DNA from: Pseudomonadota bacterium
Lineage (GTDB): Bacteria; Pseudomonadota; Alphaproteobacteria; Rhodobacterales; Rhodobacteraceae
Length of the DNA: 8,765 nucleotides
Assembly: GCA_022573605.1 (NCBI GenBank)
Contig: JACZTQ010000126.1
Coordinates: 1-8,765 of the forward strand
Direction: 5' to 3'
Shown here: piece after piece, positions 1 to 7,737 of the stretch
How the letters are laid out: the number at the start of each line of letters is the position of its first letter
Position numbering within the stretch: position 1 is the first letter of the stretch
Translations under genes and position numbers: made by a program
The notes under the pieces: model-generated
What the model was told of the DNA's origin: nothing
Database searches by the model: none
What the model saw: only the letters and a program-made list of their open reading frames with translations

Positions 1-138
1 GAGAGCCTGCGCGCCCGCAAACACGTCTTCGACGAGACCGAATTCGACGAAATCGAAACCGAAGCAGACCCCGATGGGGACATCGAAGCCCCCGTATTGC
101 AGCCCGAAACGATGCCCGAAATCAAGAAGGACGCTTGA
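1..138 (+). CDS. rimP: Ribosome maturation factor RimP, C-terminal fragment
   Basis: Frame 1 is open from the left edge to a TGA at 136-138 and encodes the last 45 residues of a protein. The tail starts ESLRARKHVFDETEFDEIE and then becomes a strongly acidic, poorly conserved extension. An acidic tail of this kind directly before nusA is what alphaproteobacterial RimP proteins have; RimP binds the 30S subunit and helps its late maturation. The folded part of the protein lies left of the window, so the identification rests on this tail and on the rimP-nusA-ylxR-infB gene order. The stop codon is one base before the nusA ATG, which suggests co-transcription and coupled translation. Confidence 0.8.
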   Translation, partial: ESLRARKHVFDETEFDEIETEADPDGDIEAPVLQPETMPEIKKDA

Positions 139-139
139 C

Positions 140-1789
<1,650 letters not shown>

Positions 1790-1805
1790 GCCCGCCCGGT
1801 AGCTT

Positions 1806-2492
1806 ATGACCCGGGGCGGCGCGGCCAGGACGCGAGAGACGCCGGAGCGGCGCTGCATCGCCAGCGGCGAGAGCGGACCGGCGGGCCGGCTGATCCGCTT
1901 CGTGCTCGGCCCGGAGGCCGTGGTGGTGCCGGATCTGGCGGCGAGGCTGCCCGGGCGCGGGGTCTGGCTGACGGCCGAGCGCGCCCTGGTCGAGCGGGCG
2001 GTGGCGAAAGGCCTGTTTTCGCGCGCCTTCAAGGCTCCGGCGGCGGCGCCCGGCGATCTGGCCGACCGGCTGGAGGCGCTGCTGGCGCGGCGCCTGATCG
2101 ATCTGATCGGGCTGGCCCGCAAGGCCGGCCAGGCGGTGACCGGGTTCGAGAAGGTTCGCGCCCGGCTGAAACAGGGCGACGCCGGGGCGCTGCTCCAGGC
2201 CGGCGACGGCGCCAGCGGCGGAAAGGCCAGGCTGGCCCGGATGGCGGGCCGGGCGCCGGTTATCGAAGTGCTGGACTCGACCGAATTGGGTTTGGCTTTT
2301 GGCCGCGATTTTGCGATACATGCCGCGCTCGACCGGGGCGGCTTCGCGGATCGCCTGATCGCGGAGGCGGAACGGCTCGGCGGCTTGCGTCCAGCCGGTG
2401 CGATGACAGACCGGGCGCGGCGGGGTGCCGTGCGCACAAGCGGCGAACAGCAAGGGGGGCCGGCAACGGTCCCCGGACAAGGTGATCGATGA
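1806..2492 (+). CDS. YlxR-family RNA-binding protein with L7Ae-like domain (DUF448)
   Basis: The 228-residue product has two parts. Residues about 12-85 are a YlxR/DUF448 domain, recognised by RRCIASGES, LIRFVLGPE and the LPGRGVWLT segment. Residues about 92-180 look like an L7Ae/Gadd45-type RNA-binding fold, with LIGLARKAGQAVTGFEKV. This fusion is typical of Alphaproteobacteria, and the gene nearly always lies between nusA and infB. YlxR proteins bind RNA; in some bacteria they affect RNase P or transcription, but the role of the fused form is not established. The start lies 16 bases after nusA without a strong Shine-Dalgarno sequence, so translation is probably coupled to nusA. The stop overlaps the infB start as ATGA. 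The last 35 or so residues are low-complexity and probably disordered. Confidence 0.93.
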   Translation: MTRGGAARTRETPERRCIASGESGPAGRLIRFVLGPEAVVVPDLAARLPGRGVWLTAERALVERAVAKGLFSRAFKAPAAAPGDLADRLEALLARRLIDLIGLARKAGQAVTGFEKVRARLKQGDAGALLQAGDGASGGKARLARMAGRAPVIEVLDSTELGLAFGRDFAIHAALDRGGFADRLIAEAERLGGLRPAGAMTDRARRGAVRTSGEQQGGPATVPGQGDR

Positions 2493-5119
2493 GCGATACG
2501 AACAGCGGCGACAACAAGACCGGCGGGCGCGGCATCAGCCTGCGCGGAGTGGGCGGCGGACGCAGTTCCGTGCGCCAGAGCTTCAGCCATGGGCGCTCCA
2601 AGGCGGTGGTCGTCGAGACCAAGCGCAAGCGGTTCCTGACCACCCGCGACGGCGCGCCGAAGACCGGCGCGGCGGCGGCGGCGGCGGCCGCGACGCTGAC
2701 CGCGAAGCCGAAGCCGAAGCCGCAGGGCGCACCGGCCGAGCGGGCCGAGCGGGCCGGCGGCATCGAGCGCAAAGACCCCGCCAAGGCGCGCGGCGAGCGC
2801 GGCGGAACCCTGCTGCGCACGCTCACCGACGAGCAATACGCGCGCCAGCTGGTCGCCCTGAAGCAGGCCAAGAAGGACGACGAGGTCCGCCGCAAGCGCG
2901 AGGCCGAGGAGGCCAGGCTCCGCTCCGAGCAGGAAGCCCGGCGCAAGATCGAGGAACAGGCCAAGGCCGAGGTCGAAGCCGAGGAGCGCCAGCGCCGCGA
3001 GGCCGAGGAAGCCGAGCGCTCGGCGGCCGAAGCGGCGGCCGAGACGGCGGCGCCACCGGCCGAGCCCGACCCTCCCGTTCCGGCCGAACCGCGCACTCCG
3101 GCCCGCGCCCCGGCCCGCCCGGCGGACGTCGAGGCGGAGAAACCCCGCGGACCGGCCCGCGGACGCGGCGGCCCCGGGGCGCCGAAAAAGCCGGCGCCCT
3201 CGCGCGGCCGCGGCGACGAGAAGCGCCGCACCGGCCGCCTGACGATCTCGAAACTCGGCGACGAGGAAGGCGGGCGCCAGCGCTCGCTGGCCGCCATGCG
3301 GCGGCGCCAGGAGCGCGAGAAGCGCCGGCTGATGGGCGGCCCGGTGGAGCGCGAGAAGGTGGTGCGCGATGTCCGCGTGCCCGACGCCATCACCGTGCAG
3401 GAACTCGCCAACCGCATGGCCGAGCGGGTCGGCGACGTGATCAAGTCGCTGATGAAAATGGACGTGATGGCGACCCAGAACCAGTCGATCGACCCGGCCA
3501 CCGCCGAACTGGTGATCGAGGAGTTCGGCCACAAGATCGTCCGGGTTTCGGAATCGGATGTCGAGAACGTGCTCGAGAGCGCCGAGGACAAGCCCGAGGA
3601 GCTGCGGCCGCGGGCCCCGATCGTCACCATCATGGGCCATGTCGATCACGGCAAGACCTCGCTGCTGGACGCCCTGCGCAAGACCAACGTGGTGGCCGGC
3701 GAGGCCGGCGGCATCACCCAGCATATCGGCGCCTACCAGATCGTCACCGAGGGCGGCCACACGATCACCTTCATCGACACCCCGGGCCACGCCGCCTTCA
3801 CTTCGATGCGGGCGCGCGGCGCCCAGGTCACCGACATCGTCGTGCTGGTGGTGGCGGCGGATGACTCGGTGATGCCGCAGACCGTCGAGGCAATCCACCA
3901 CGCCAAGGCGGCCGGGGTGCCGATGATCGTGGCGATCAACAAGATCGACCGCCCCGGCGCCGACCCGCACAAGGTCCGCACCGGGCTGCTGCAGCACGAG
4001 GTGCTGGTCGAGGAGATGTCGGGCGAGGTGCTCGATATCGAGTGCTCGGCGATCACCGGCGAGGGGCTCGACAAGCTGGTCGACGCCATCGTCCTGCAAG
4101 CGGAACTGCTCGAGCTGAAGGCCAACCCGGACCGCCCCGCCGAGGGTGCGGTGATCGAGGCCAAGCTCGATGTCGGGCGCGGCCCGGTGGCCACCGTGCT
4201 GGTCCGGCGCGGCACCCTGCGACTCGGCGACATCTTCGTCGTCGGCGAGCAGTGGGGCCGGGTCCGCGCCCTGCTCGACGAACAGGGCGAGCGCATCGAG
4301 GAGGCCGGGCCGTCGGTCCCGATCGAGGTGCTGGGCCTGCAGGGCACGCCCGAGGCCGGCGACACCCTGAACGTGGTCGAGAGCGAGTCCAGGGCCCGCG
4401 AGATCGCCGGCTACCGCCAGCGCAAGGCGCGCGAGAAGCAGGCCGCAAGGGGCACCAGGGCGACACTCGACCAGCTTCTGGCGCAGGCCGGGGCGGGCGG
4501 CGGCATCAAGGAGCTGCCACTCGTCCTCAAGGCCGACGTGCAGGGCTCGGCCGAGGCCATCGTCCAGGCGCTGGAGAAGGTCGGCAACGACGAGGTCCGG
4601 GTCCGGGTGCTGCACTCGGGGGTCGGCGCGATCACCGAATCGGACGTGACCCTGGCGGATGCCTCCGGCGCCCCGATCATCGGCTTCAACGTCCGCGCCA
4701 ACACCCCGGCGCGCGAGAGCGCGAACCAGAAGGGGGTCGAGCTCCGCTACTACTCGATCATCTACAATCTGGTCGACGACGTGAAGCAGGCCGCCTCGGG
4801 GCTGCTCAGCCCGGAGATCAAGGAGCACTTCGTCGGCTACGCCCGGATCAAGGAAGTGTTCAAGGTCACCGGGGTCGGCAAGGTGGCCGGCTGCGAGGTC
4901 ACCGAGGGCGTCGCCCGGCGCGCCGCCGGGGTGCGCCTGCTGCGCGACAACGTGGTGATCCACGAGGGCAAGCTGAAGACGCTGAAGCGCTTCAAGGACG
5001 AGGTCAAGGAGGTCAACGCCGGCCAGGAATGCGGCATGGCCTTCGAGAACTACGACGACATCCGCGCCGACGACGTGATCGAGATCTTCGAGCGCGAGGA
5101 AATCGAGCGCACGCTGTGA
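2489..5119 (+). CDS. infB: Translation initiation factor IF-2
   Basis: The product has 876 residues. IF-2 is the GTPase that brings formyl-Met-tRNA to the 30S P site and promotes subunit joining. The N-terminus carries VRQSFSHGRSKAVVVETKRKR, followed by an Ala/Pro-rich linker with a charged E/A/R helix (about 125-190). An IF2_N module (about 294-345) precedes the G domain. GTPase motifs are visible: G1 GHVDHGKT (383-390), G3 DTPGH (430-434), G4 NKID (484-487) and a G5-like SAITGEG. Domains II to IV follow, ending with the fMet-tRNA-binding C-terminal region. The ATG at 2489 overlaps the ylxR stop by 4 bases and has an AAGGTG ribosome-binding site just upstream. Internal in-frame starts that give shorter IF-2 forms are possible, but I see no clear evidence for one. 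Confidence 0.98.
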   Translation: MSDTNSGDNKTGGRGISLRGVGGGRSSVRQSFSHGRSKAVVVETKRKRFLTTRDGAPKTGAAAAAAAATLTAKPKPKPQGAPAERAERAGGIERKDPAKARGERGGTLLRTLTDEQYARQLVALKQAKKDDEVRRKREAEEARLRSEQEARRKIEEQAKAEVEAEERQRREAEEAERSAAEAAAETAAPPAEPDPPVPAEPRTPARAPARPADVEAEKPRGPARGRGGPGAPKKPAPSRGRGDEKRRTGRLTISKLGDEEGGRQRSLAAMRRRQEREKRRLMGGPVEREKVVRDVRVPDAITVQELANRMAERVGDVIKSLMKMDVMATQNQSIDPATAELVIEEFGHKIVRVSESDVENVLESAEDKPEELRPRAPIVTIMGHVDHGKTSLLDALRKTNVVAGEAGGITQHIGAYQIVTEGGHTITFIDTPGHAAFTSMRARGAQVTDIVVLVVAADDSVMPQTVEAIHHAKAAGVPMIVAINKIDRPGADPHKVRTGLLQHEVLVEEMSGEVLDIECSAITGEGLDKLVDAIVLQAELLELKANPDRPAEGAVIEAKLDVGRGPVATVLVRRGTLRLGDIFVVGEQWGRVRALLDEQGERIEEAGPSVPIEVLGLQGTPEAGDTLNVVESESRAREIAGYRQRKAREKQAARGTRATLDQLLAQAGAGGGIKELPLVLKADVQGSAEAIVQALEKVGNDEVRVRVLHSGVGAITESDVTLADASGAPIIGFNVRANTPARESANQKGVELRYYSIIYNLVDDVKQAASGLLSPEIKEHFVGYARIKEVFKVTGVGKVAGCEVTEGVARRAAGVRLLRDNVVIHEGKLKTLKRFKDEVKEVNAGQECGMAFENYDDIRADDVIEIFEREEIERTL

Positions 5120-5150
5120 GGGGCATGTCCCGGCGGTTGATCGGATGGAT

Positions 5151-5189
5151 GGCCGCGGCGCTGACGGGCGCCGCGGCCTTCTTCTTTTC
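5151..5189 (+). terminator. Probable intrinsic terminator after infB
   Basis: An 11-bp perfect stem pairs GGCCGCGGCGC (5151-5161) with GCGCCGCGGCC (5168-5178) around a six-base loop, TGACGG. It is followed directly by TTCTTCTTTTC. It starts 31 bases after the infB stop. The strong GC stem plus a T-rich tract fits a Rho-independent terminator, although the tract is interrupted by C and termination may be partial. It implies that transcription of the rimP-infB operon ends or drops here, before the toxin-antitoxin module. Confidence 0.75.
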
Positions 5190-5305
5190 GGGCTGGCTCT
5201 GTCGGACGCCGATCTGCGCCCGGATCGCGCCCGACAATGCTTTCCGGGTGATCCTGCGAGGCTTCCCCCGGCTTGCAGCCTGCCTGCACAATCTCAATCC
5301 CGTTG

Positions 5306-5333
5306 TTGACTTTTCTGTTTCATGCATCATACT
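5306..5333 (+). promoter_or_regulatory. Sigma-70-like promoter for the toxin-antitoxin island
   Basis: A TTGACT -35 box (5306-5311, five of six consensus bases) is separated by 16 bases from a CATACT -10 box (5328-5333, four of six). It is the best promoter-like pair in the region after infB. It is followed by a strong Shine-Dalgarno sequence, AAGGAG (5346-5351). The antitoxin start lies about 200 bases downstream. No start site has been mapped, so this is a prediction from motif match and context. Confidence 0.55.
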
Positions 5334-5342
5334 GCTTGAAAC
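5317..5342. promoter_or_regulatory. 26-bp imperfect palindrome over the -10 box; candidate operator
   Basis: The sequence from G5317 to C5342 is a dyad with GTTTCA and TGAAAC as perfect outer arms and GCA/TGC as matched inner triplets; ten of thirteen base pairs match. It covers the whole -10 box of the predicted promoter, so a bound protein would block RNA polymerase. Type II antitoxins with an Xre-type helix-turn-helix commonly bind palindromes in their own promoter, so the downstream antitoxin is the likely ligand. This assignment is an inference; another regulator is possible. Confidence 0.5.
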
Positions 5343-5357
5343 GAAAAGGAGACTCTG

Positions 5358-5477
5358 ATGGCCGCCGATGTCACCCTCTTCCTAGTGCGCAGCGGCTGCG
5401 CGCCTGAAAGAGGGCCGCAAACGTATCGACTCACTTGCTCGAACTTTCGAAACCATGATTACGGATTCACAAGATAG
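5358..5477 (+). CDS. Short 39-residue leader ORF or truncated gene start
   Basis: An ATG at 5358 has a near-perfect ribosome-binding site, AAGGAG, six bases upstream, and lies 25 bases after the predicted -10 box. It opens a 39-codon frame beginning MAADVTLFLVRSGCAPERGP and ending in TAG at 5475-5477. I do not recognise the peptide. It is in the same reading frame as the antitoxin gene that begins 60 bases after its stop. It could be a regulatory leader peptide, the first codons of a gene cut by the island's arrival, or an N-terminal extension of the antitoxin closed by an amber stop. The good ribosome-binding site argues for translation; the lack of any recognisable domain keeps confidence low. 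Confidence 0.35.
   Translation: MAADVTLFLVRSGCAPERGPQTYRLTCSNFRNHDYGFTR
5374..5414. repeat. 41-base inverted repeat with single centre (hairpin in leader)
   Basis: CCCTCTT (5374-5380) pairs with AAGAGGG (5408-5414), and the same centre at base 5394 carries a perfect inner dyad, GCGCAGC (5387-5393) with GCTGCGC (5395-5401). Between the two paired blocks at least two of six further positions also pair. In RNA this would form a long, stable hairpin inside the short leader ORF, starting 16 bases after its ATG. No T-tract follows, so it is not a classical terminator. Confidence 0.6.
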
Positions 5478-5481
5478 CCCG

Positions 5482-5505
5482 CCACCGCCTGTCATTCGGC
5501 GGTGG
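5482..5505 (+). other. 8-bp perfect hairpin between leader ORF and antitoxin
   Basis: CCACCGCC (5482-5489) and GGCGGTGG (5498-5505) form a perfect GC-rich stem around an eight-base loop. It begins four bases after the amber stop of the short leader ORF and ends 32 bases before the antitoxin ATG. No T-run follows. It may attenuate transcription, stabilise the mRNA or influence translation of the antitoxin; the role is unknown. Confidence 0.5.
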
Positions 5506-5537
5506 AATGCTCCGGGCGCAAGTTCGATGAGGCAGAA

Positions 5538-5888
5538 ATGAGTAGCGTCGTAGAAAGACCCGTCGTTCAATTCTTGATCGGCCTGCGGCAAACGGGCGGG
5601 CTCAGGGGAACTGACATCGCCAACTTCACCGACGTCTCAAAGGCGACGGTTTCGCGTTGGACCAATGGTCAGAAATCGCCGCATCCGCGCACACAGCTTA
5701 TCCTATCCGACCTCCACTATGTGGTCATGCGACTGAGCGAGTATTACAACGCCGAGGAAATCCGAGCTTGGCTATACGCACGCCACCCCCAACTGGAGGG
5801 TGCGCGCGCAATCGATTTCATTCATGAGGATCGGTGCGAAGCGGTTCTCAACATACTCGATCGGCTTGATGCGGACGTTTACTTGTAG
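5538..5888 (+). CDS. Antitoxin of RES-Xre module (Xre/MbcA/ParS family)
   Basis: The 116-residue product has an N-terminal helix-turn-helix region (about 22-45, with GTDIANFTDVSKATVSRWTNG). Its C-terminal toxin-binding domain (about 70-116) is of the Xre/MbcA/ParS type, with AWLYARHPQLEGARAIDFI and the closing EAVLNILDRLDADVYL. In this family the C-terminal domain binds and blocks the RES toxin, and the helix-turn-helix part represses the operon. I chose the ATG at 5538 because GAGG lies five bases upstream; a GTG at 5502 in the same frame sits inside a hairpin. The gene uses CTA, TCA, ATA and AGA codons, unlike nusA and infB, which suggests acquisition. The toxin gene follows two bases later. 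Confidence 0.9.
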   Translation: MSSVVERPVVQFLIGLRQTGGLRGTDIANFTDVSKATVSRWTNGQKSPHPRTQLILSDLHYVVMRLSEYYNAEEIRAWLYARHPQLEGARAIDFIHEDRCEAVLNILDRLDADVYL

Positions 5889-5890
5889 AG

Positions 5891-6439
5891 ATGCCCGTGC
5901 CGATCCGCGACAGAGCCCTACTCGATGCGCTCGAACAGCGTGCACGCGCTCCCTTTTCGGGAACGGTCTGGAGGTCTGTCCGGATGGGGCGAAACCCGAC
6001 ACAATGTTGGCGTGCGGGCGGCCGCTGGGACGACAAATCATTCGATGTTCTTTACACCTCCGAAGACCGGGACGGGACCATTGAGGAGCGGCGGTTTCAT
6101 TTGTTCAGAGGCCAGCCATTCCCACCGTCAACGATCCGATACGAGCTGTTCGAACTACGCCTACGACTTTCCGAGGTTATCTCGTTTCTTGATCTCGAGG
6201 CGCTCCAATTGGTCGGAATGGACACGGCTGGTTTTGGCCTGGCGTCCTACGCCGACAAAGAGATTGAATATCCCGGATCTCAGCAGATCGCCGAAGCCTG
6301 CTTTTTCTTGGGCGCCGACGGGATCCGCGTTCCAAACGCACGGCACCAATCCCTGAACTTGATTGTGTTCTGCGAGCAGGACACACAGATGGACCTGGAG
6401 ATCGTCCGCAACCACGGGGTCGTCGACTGGAGAAAATAG
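5891..6439 (+). CDS. RES-domain toxin (predicted NAD+-consuming enzyme)
   Basis: The 182-residue product is a RES-domain protein. Characterised RES toxins of type II modules deplete cellular NAD+, either by phosphorolysis or by hydrolysis, and stop growth until the antitoxin neutralises them. Visible family marks are WR (27-28), AGGRW (42-46), VLYTSED (53-59), and Glu65/Glu66 followed by His70 in EERRFH. The C-terminal block VPNARHQSLNLIVF (147-160) contains the position where RES domains usually show Ser; here the aligned residue appears to be Asn149. Its ATG is two bases after the antitoxin stop, without a strong ribosome-binding site of its own, which fits translational coupling. Rare codons match those of the antitoxin. 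Whether it phosphorolyses or hydrolyses NAD+ cannot be told from the sequence. Confidence 0.88.
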   Translation: MPVPIRDRALLDALEQRARAPFSGTVWRSVRMGRNPTQCWRAGGRWDDKSFDVLYTSEDRDGTIEERRFHLFRGQPFPPSTIRYELFELRLRLSEVISFLDLEALQLVGMDTAGFGLASYADKEIEYPGSQQIAEACFFLGADGIRVPNARHQSLNLIVFCEQDTQMDLEIVRNHGVVDWRK

Positions 6440-6637
6440 TCGTCCTACGAACCAGAATCATAGAGGCATAGGCCTTTTAAGCTGGCGCGCGCTGCCAGCA
6501 ATATCCCGAATGATAAGTATGGGTATATATGCATCCATCGGTTGCTGCGCTGGCATGTCGCCACGCATCGCTCTCCACTGGACACACCCGAGTCCCGGTG
6601 ATAGAGCGCTGGCTTCCAAAAAAGGTGACCCGTCGAG
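6440..6637 (+). other. Toxin-rbfA intergenic region, AT-rich, no gene
   Basis: These 198 bases hold no supported gene. A small perfect hairpin (GCTGGC 6481-6486 with GCCAGC 6494-6499, seven-base loop) lacks a T-tract and is a poor terminator. An AT-rich stretch, TATATAT (6524-6530), could be a -10 element, but no convincing -35 box lies at the right distance. The composition shifts back to high GC towards rbfA, so the right edge of the acquired segment probably lies in this interval. I found no clear target-site duplication. Confidence 0.4.
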
Positions 6638-7030
6638 ATGGCAAAGCACAGTTACGAACCCGGCCCCTCCCAGCGCCAGCTCCGCGTCGGCGAGACCATC
6701 CGCCGGGCGCTGGCCGATGTGCTGACGCGCGGCGCCTTGCACGAGCCCGACCTCGACGGCGTCGCCATCACCGTCGGCGAGGTCCGCTGCTCGCCCGACC
6801 TCAAGGTCGCCACCGCCTACGTGCTGCCGCTCGGCGGGCGCGACGCCGAGCGCGTGCTGGCGGCGCTGGAGCGCGCCAAGGGCGAGTTGCGCCGCCGGGT
6901 CACCCGGGCGGTCAGCCTCAAGTTCTCGCCCGAGTTGCGCTTCCGCCTCGACCAGACCTATGAGCGCATCGACGACACCAACCGGATGCTGGACCAGGCC
7001 CGGGTGCGGCGCGACCTCGGCGAGGACTGA
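6638..7030 (+). CDS. rbfA: 30S ribosome-binding factor RbfA
   Basis: The product has 130 residues, a normal RbfA length. RbfA is a single KH-fold protein that binds the 30S subunit near the 5' end of 16S rRNA and supports late maturation and cold adaptation. Recognisable segments are SQRQLRVGETIRRALADVL, a middle VRCSPDLKVATAYVLPLGG strand-helix region, LRRRVTRAVSLKFSPELRFR, and the closing DQTYERIDDTNRMLDQ. The ATG at 6638 is preceded by AAGGTGA (6622-6628), nine bases upstream. In many bacteria rbfA follows infB directly; here the toxin-antitoxin module separates them, and no truB follows. Confidence 0.96.
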   Translation: MAKHSYEPGPSQRQLRVGETIRRALADVLTRGALHEPDLDGVAITVGEVRCSPDLKVATAYVLPLGGRDAERVLAALERAKGELRRRVTRAVSLKFSPELRFRLDQTYERIDDTNRMLDQARVRRDLGED

Positions 7031-7039
7031 CAGCGGATT

Positions 7040-7089
7040 GCGCGGCCCCCTCCCCCTTCCGGAGGGAGGGGTGGGGAGAGGGTCCGCGC
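7040..7089. repeat. GC-rich nested hairpin between convergent genes
   Basis: Between the rbfA stop and the end of the opposite gene lies a C-run facing a G-run that folds around CCTTCCGGAGG (7055-7065). The arms continue outward with a few mismatches, and the base is closed by GCGCGG (7040-7045) pairing with CCGCGC (7084-7089). Blocks of this kind, C-rich then G-rich, are common dispersed intergenic elements in high-GC genomes. It lacks a T-tract but lies where a bidirectional terminator would be expected. Confidence 0.55.
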
Positions 7090-7092
7090 CGC

Positions 7093-7566
7093 TTAATTGA
7101 ACCCGGGAGAGATGAAACCCGGGGAACGCGTGCCCCAGTAGCCGGTCCGGTAGCCCCAGTAGCCGGTCCGGTAGCCGGTCCGATCGTCGCGCCGGCGGTC
7201 ACGCCGCGCCGCGCGCCGCGTGATCCGCGCCTCGATCCGGCGCTCCATCCGCTGCAGGCGATATTGCAGCCGGTCGATGATCTGGCCGTTGCGCCGCGCC
7301 CGGCGGTCGCGCTGGTGCCCGTTGATCCGCTCCAGCCGGTGCAGGCGCGCCTGCAACCGGCCGATCGCCGCGTCCTTGGCGTGGAGGCCGCGAAGGGCGG
7401 GGATGCGATCGACCCTGTAGGCGATGCTTTCGAGCCTGTAGGCGATCCGGTGCGCGCCCGACCCGGCCTCGGCGGCGCCGGGCTGCACCAGCATGGCGGC
7501 CCCGAGGGCGAGCCCGCCGATGATGACGCCGCGCGCCATCCTGGTAACCCGTTCGATCATCGTCAT
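7093..7566 (-). CDS. Secreted basic helical protein of unknown function
   Basis: The product has 157 residues. I chose the ATG at 7564-7566 because a GAGGAGG ribosome-binding site (7572-7578) precedes it and the sequence then reads as a signal peptide: basic MTMIERVTRMAR, the hydrophobic stretch GVIIGGLALGAAMLV, and a likely cleavage after AEA. A longer frame to 7641 is open but lacks such signals. The mature part is very rich in Arg, with helix-forming repeats such as RLHRLERI and RLQYRLQRMERRIEARI that suggest an amphipathic or coiled-coil helix. The C-terminus has two copies of a YRTGYWG unit, encoded by a perfect 21-bp tandem repeat, and ends SPGFISPGFN. I do not recognise a family; a periplasmic or cell-envelope location is inferred. 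It lies downstream of another small secreted-protein gene on the same strand. Confidence 0.72.
   Translation of the reverse strand: MTMIERVTRMARGVIIGGLALGAAMLVQPGAAEAGSGAHRIAYRLESIAYRVDRIPALRGLHAKDAAIGRLQARLHRLERINGHQRDRRARRNGQIIDRLQYRLQRMERRIEARITRRAARRDRRRDDRTGYRTGYWGYRTGYWGTRSPGFISPGFN
7133..7174 (-). repeat. Two perfect 21-bp tandem direct repeats
   Basis: Bases 7133-7153 and 7154-7174 are identical 21-bp units, followed by part of a third (CCGGTCCG at 7175-7182). They lie in frame near the 3' end of the secreted basic protein gene and encode a seven-residue Tyr/Gly/Trp-containing unit. Copy number could vary by slippage without changing the frame. Confidence 0.85.
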
Positions 7567-7659
7567 CTCAGCCTCCTCGCTTGCGGTTGATCTGGAAATG
7601 GAACGCGCGGGCGGACCGGTTCCGTCGCGCGGAACGATCACAAACTGCTGATATCGCGG

Positions 7660-7684
7660 AAAAAAAGGGCCGCGTGAGCGGCCC
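7660..7684 (-). terminator. Intrinsic terminator of the DRW-repeat protein gene
   Basis: Read on the minus strand, GGGCCGC and GCGGCCC form a perfect 7-bp stem around the four-base loop TCAC (7684 to 7667), followed by seven T residues (7666 to 7660). This is a textbook Rho-independent terminator. It lies 53 bases after the stop of the repeat-protein gene and ahead of the next minus-strand gene, so the two small secreted-protein genes are probably separate transcription units. Confidence 0.88.
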
Positions 7685-7737
7685 GTGGTTAGGTTCCGGC
7701 GATGCCGAGGGGAAAAGCGCCGGACGGGGGAGTCGGA

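Noticed and set aside
5125..5358. 77-residue ORF right after infB with an apparent membrane segment
   Set aside because: Its hydrophobic stretch MAAALTGAAAFFF is encoded by the terminator hairpin and T-rich tract; there is no good ribosome-binding site and it runs through the island promoter. A real small membrane protein cannot be fully excluded.
6481..6499. Hairpin after the RES toxin as a terminator
   Set aside because: It has a six-pair stem but no T-tract on either strand, so termination there is not supported.
5290..6637. Insertion sequence or integrase-borne element
   Set aside because: No transposase, integrase, tRNA gene, terminal inverted repeats or clear target duplication were found around the toxin-antitoxin genes.
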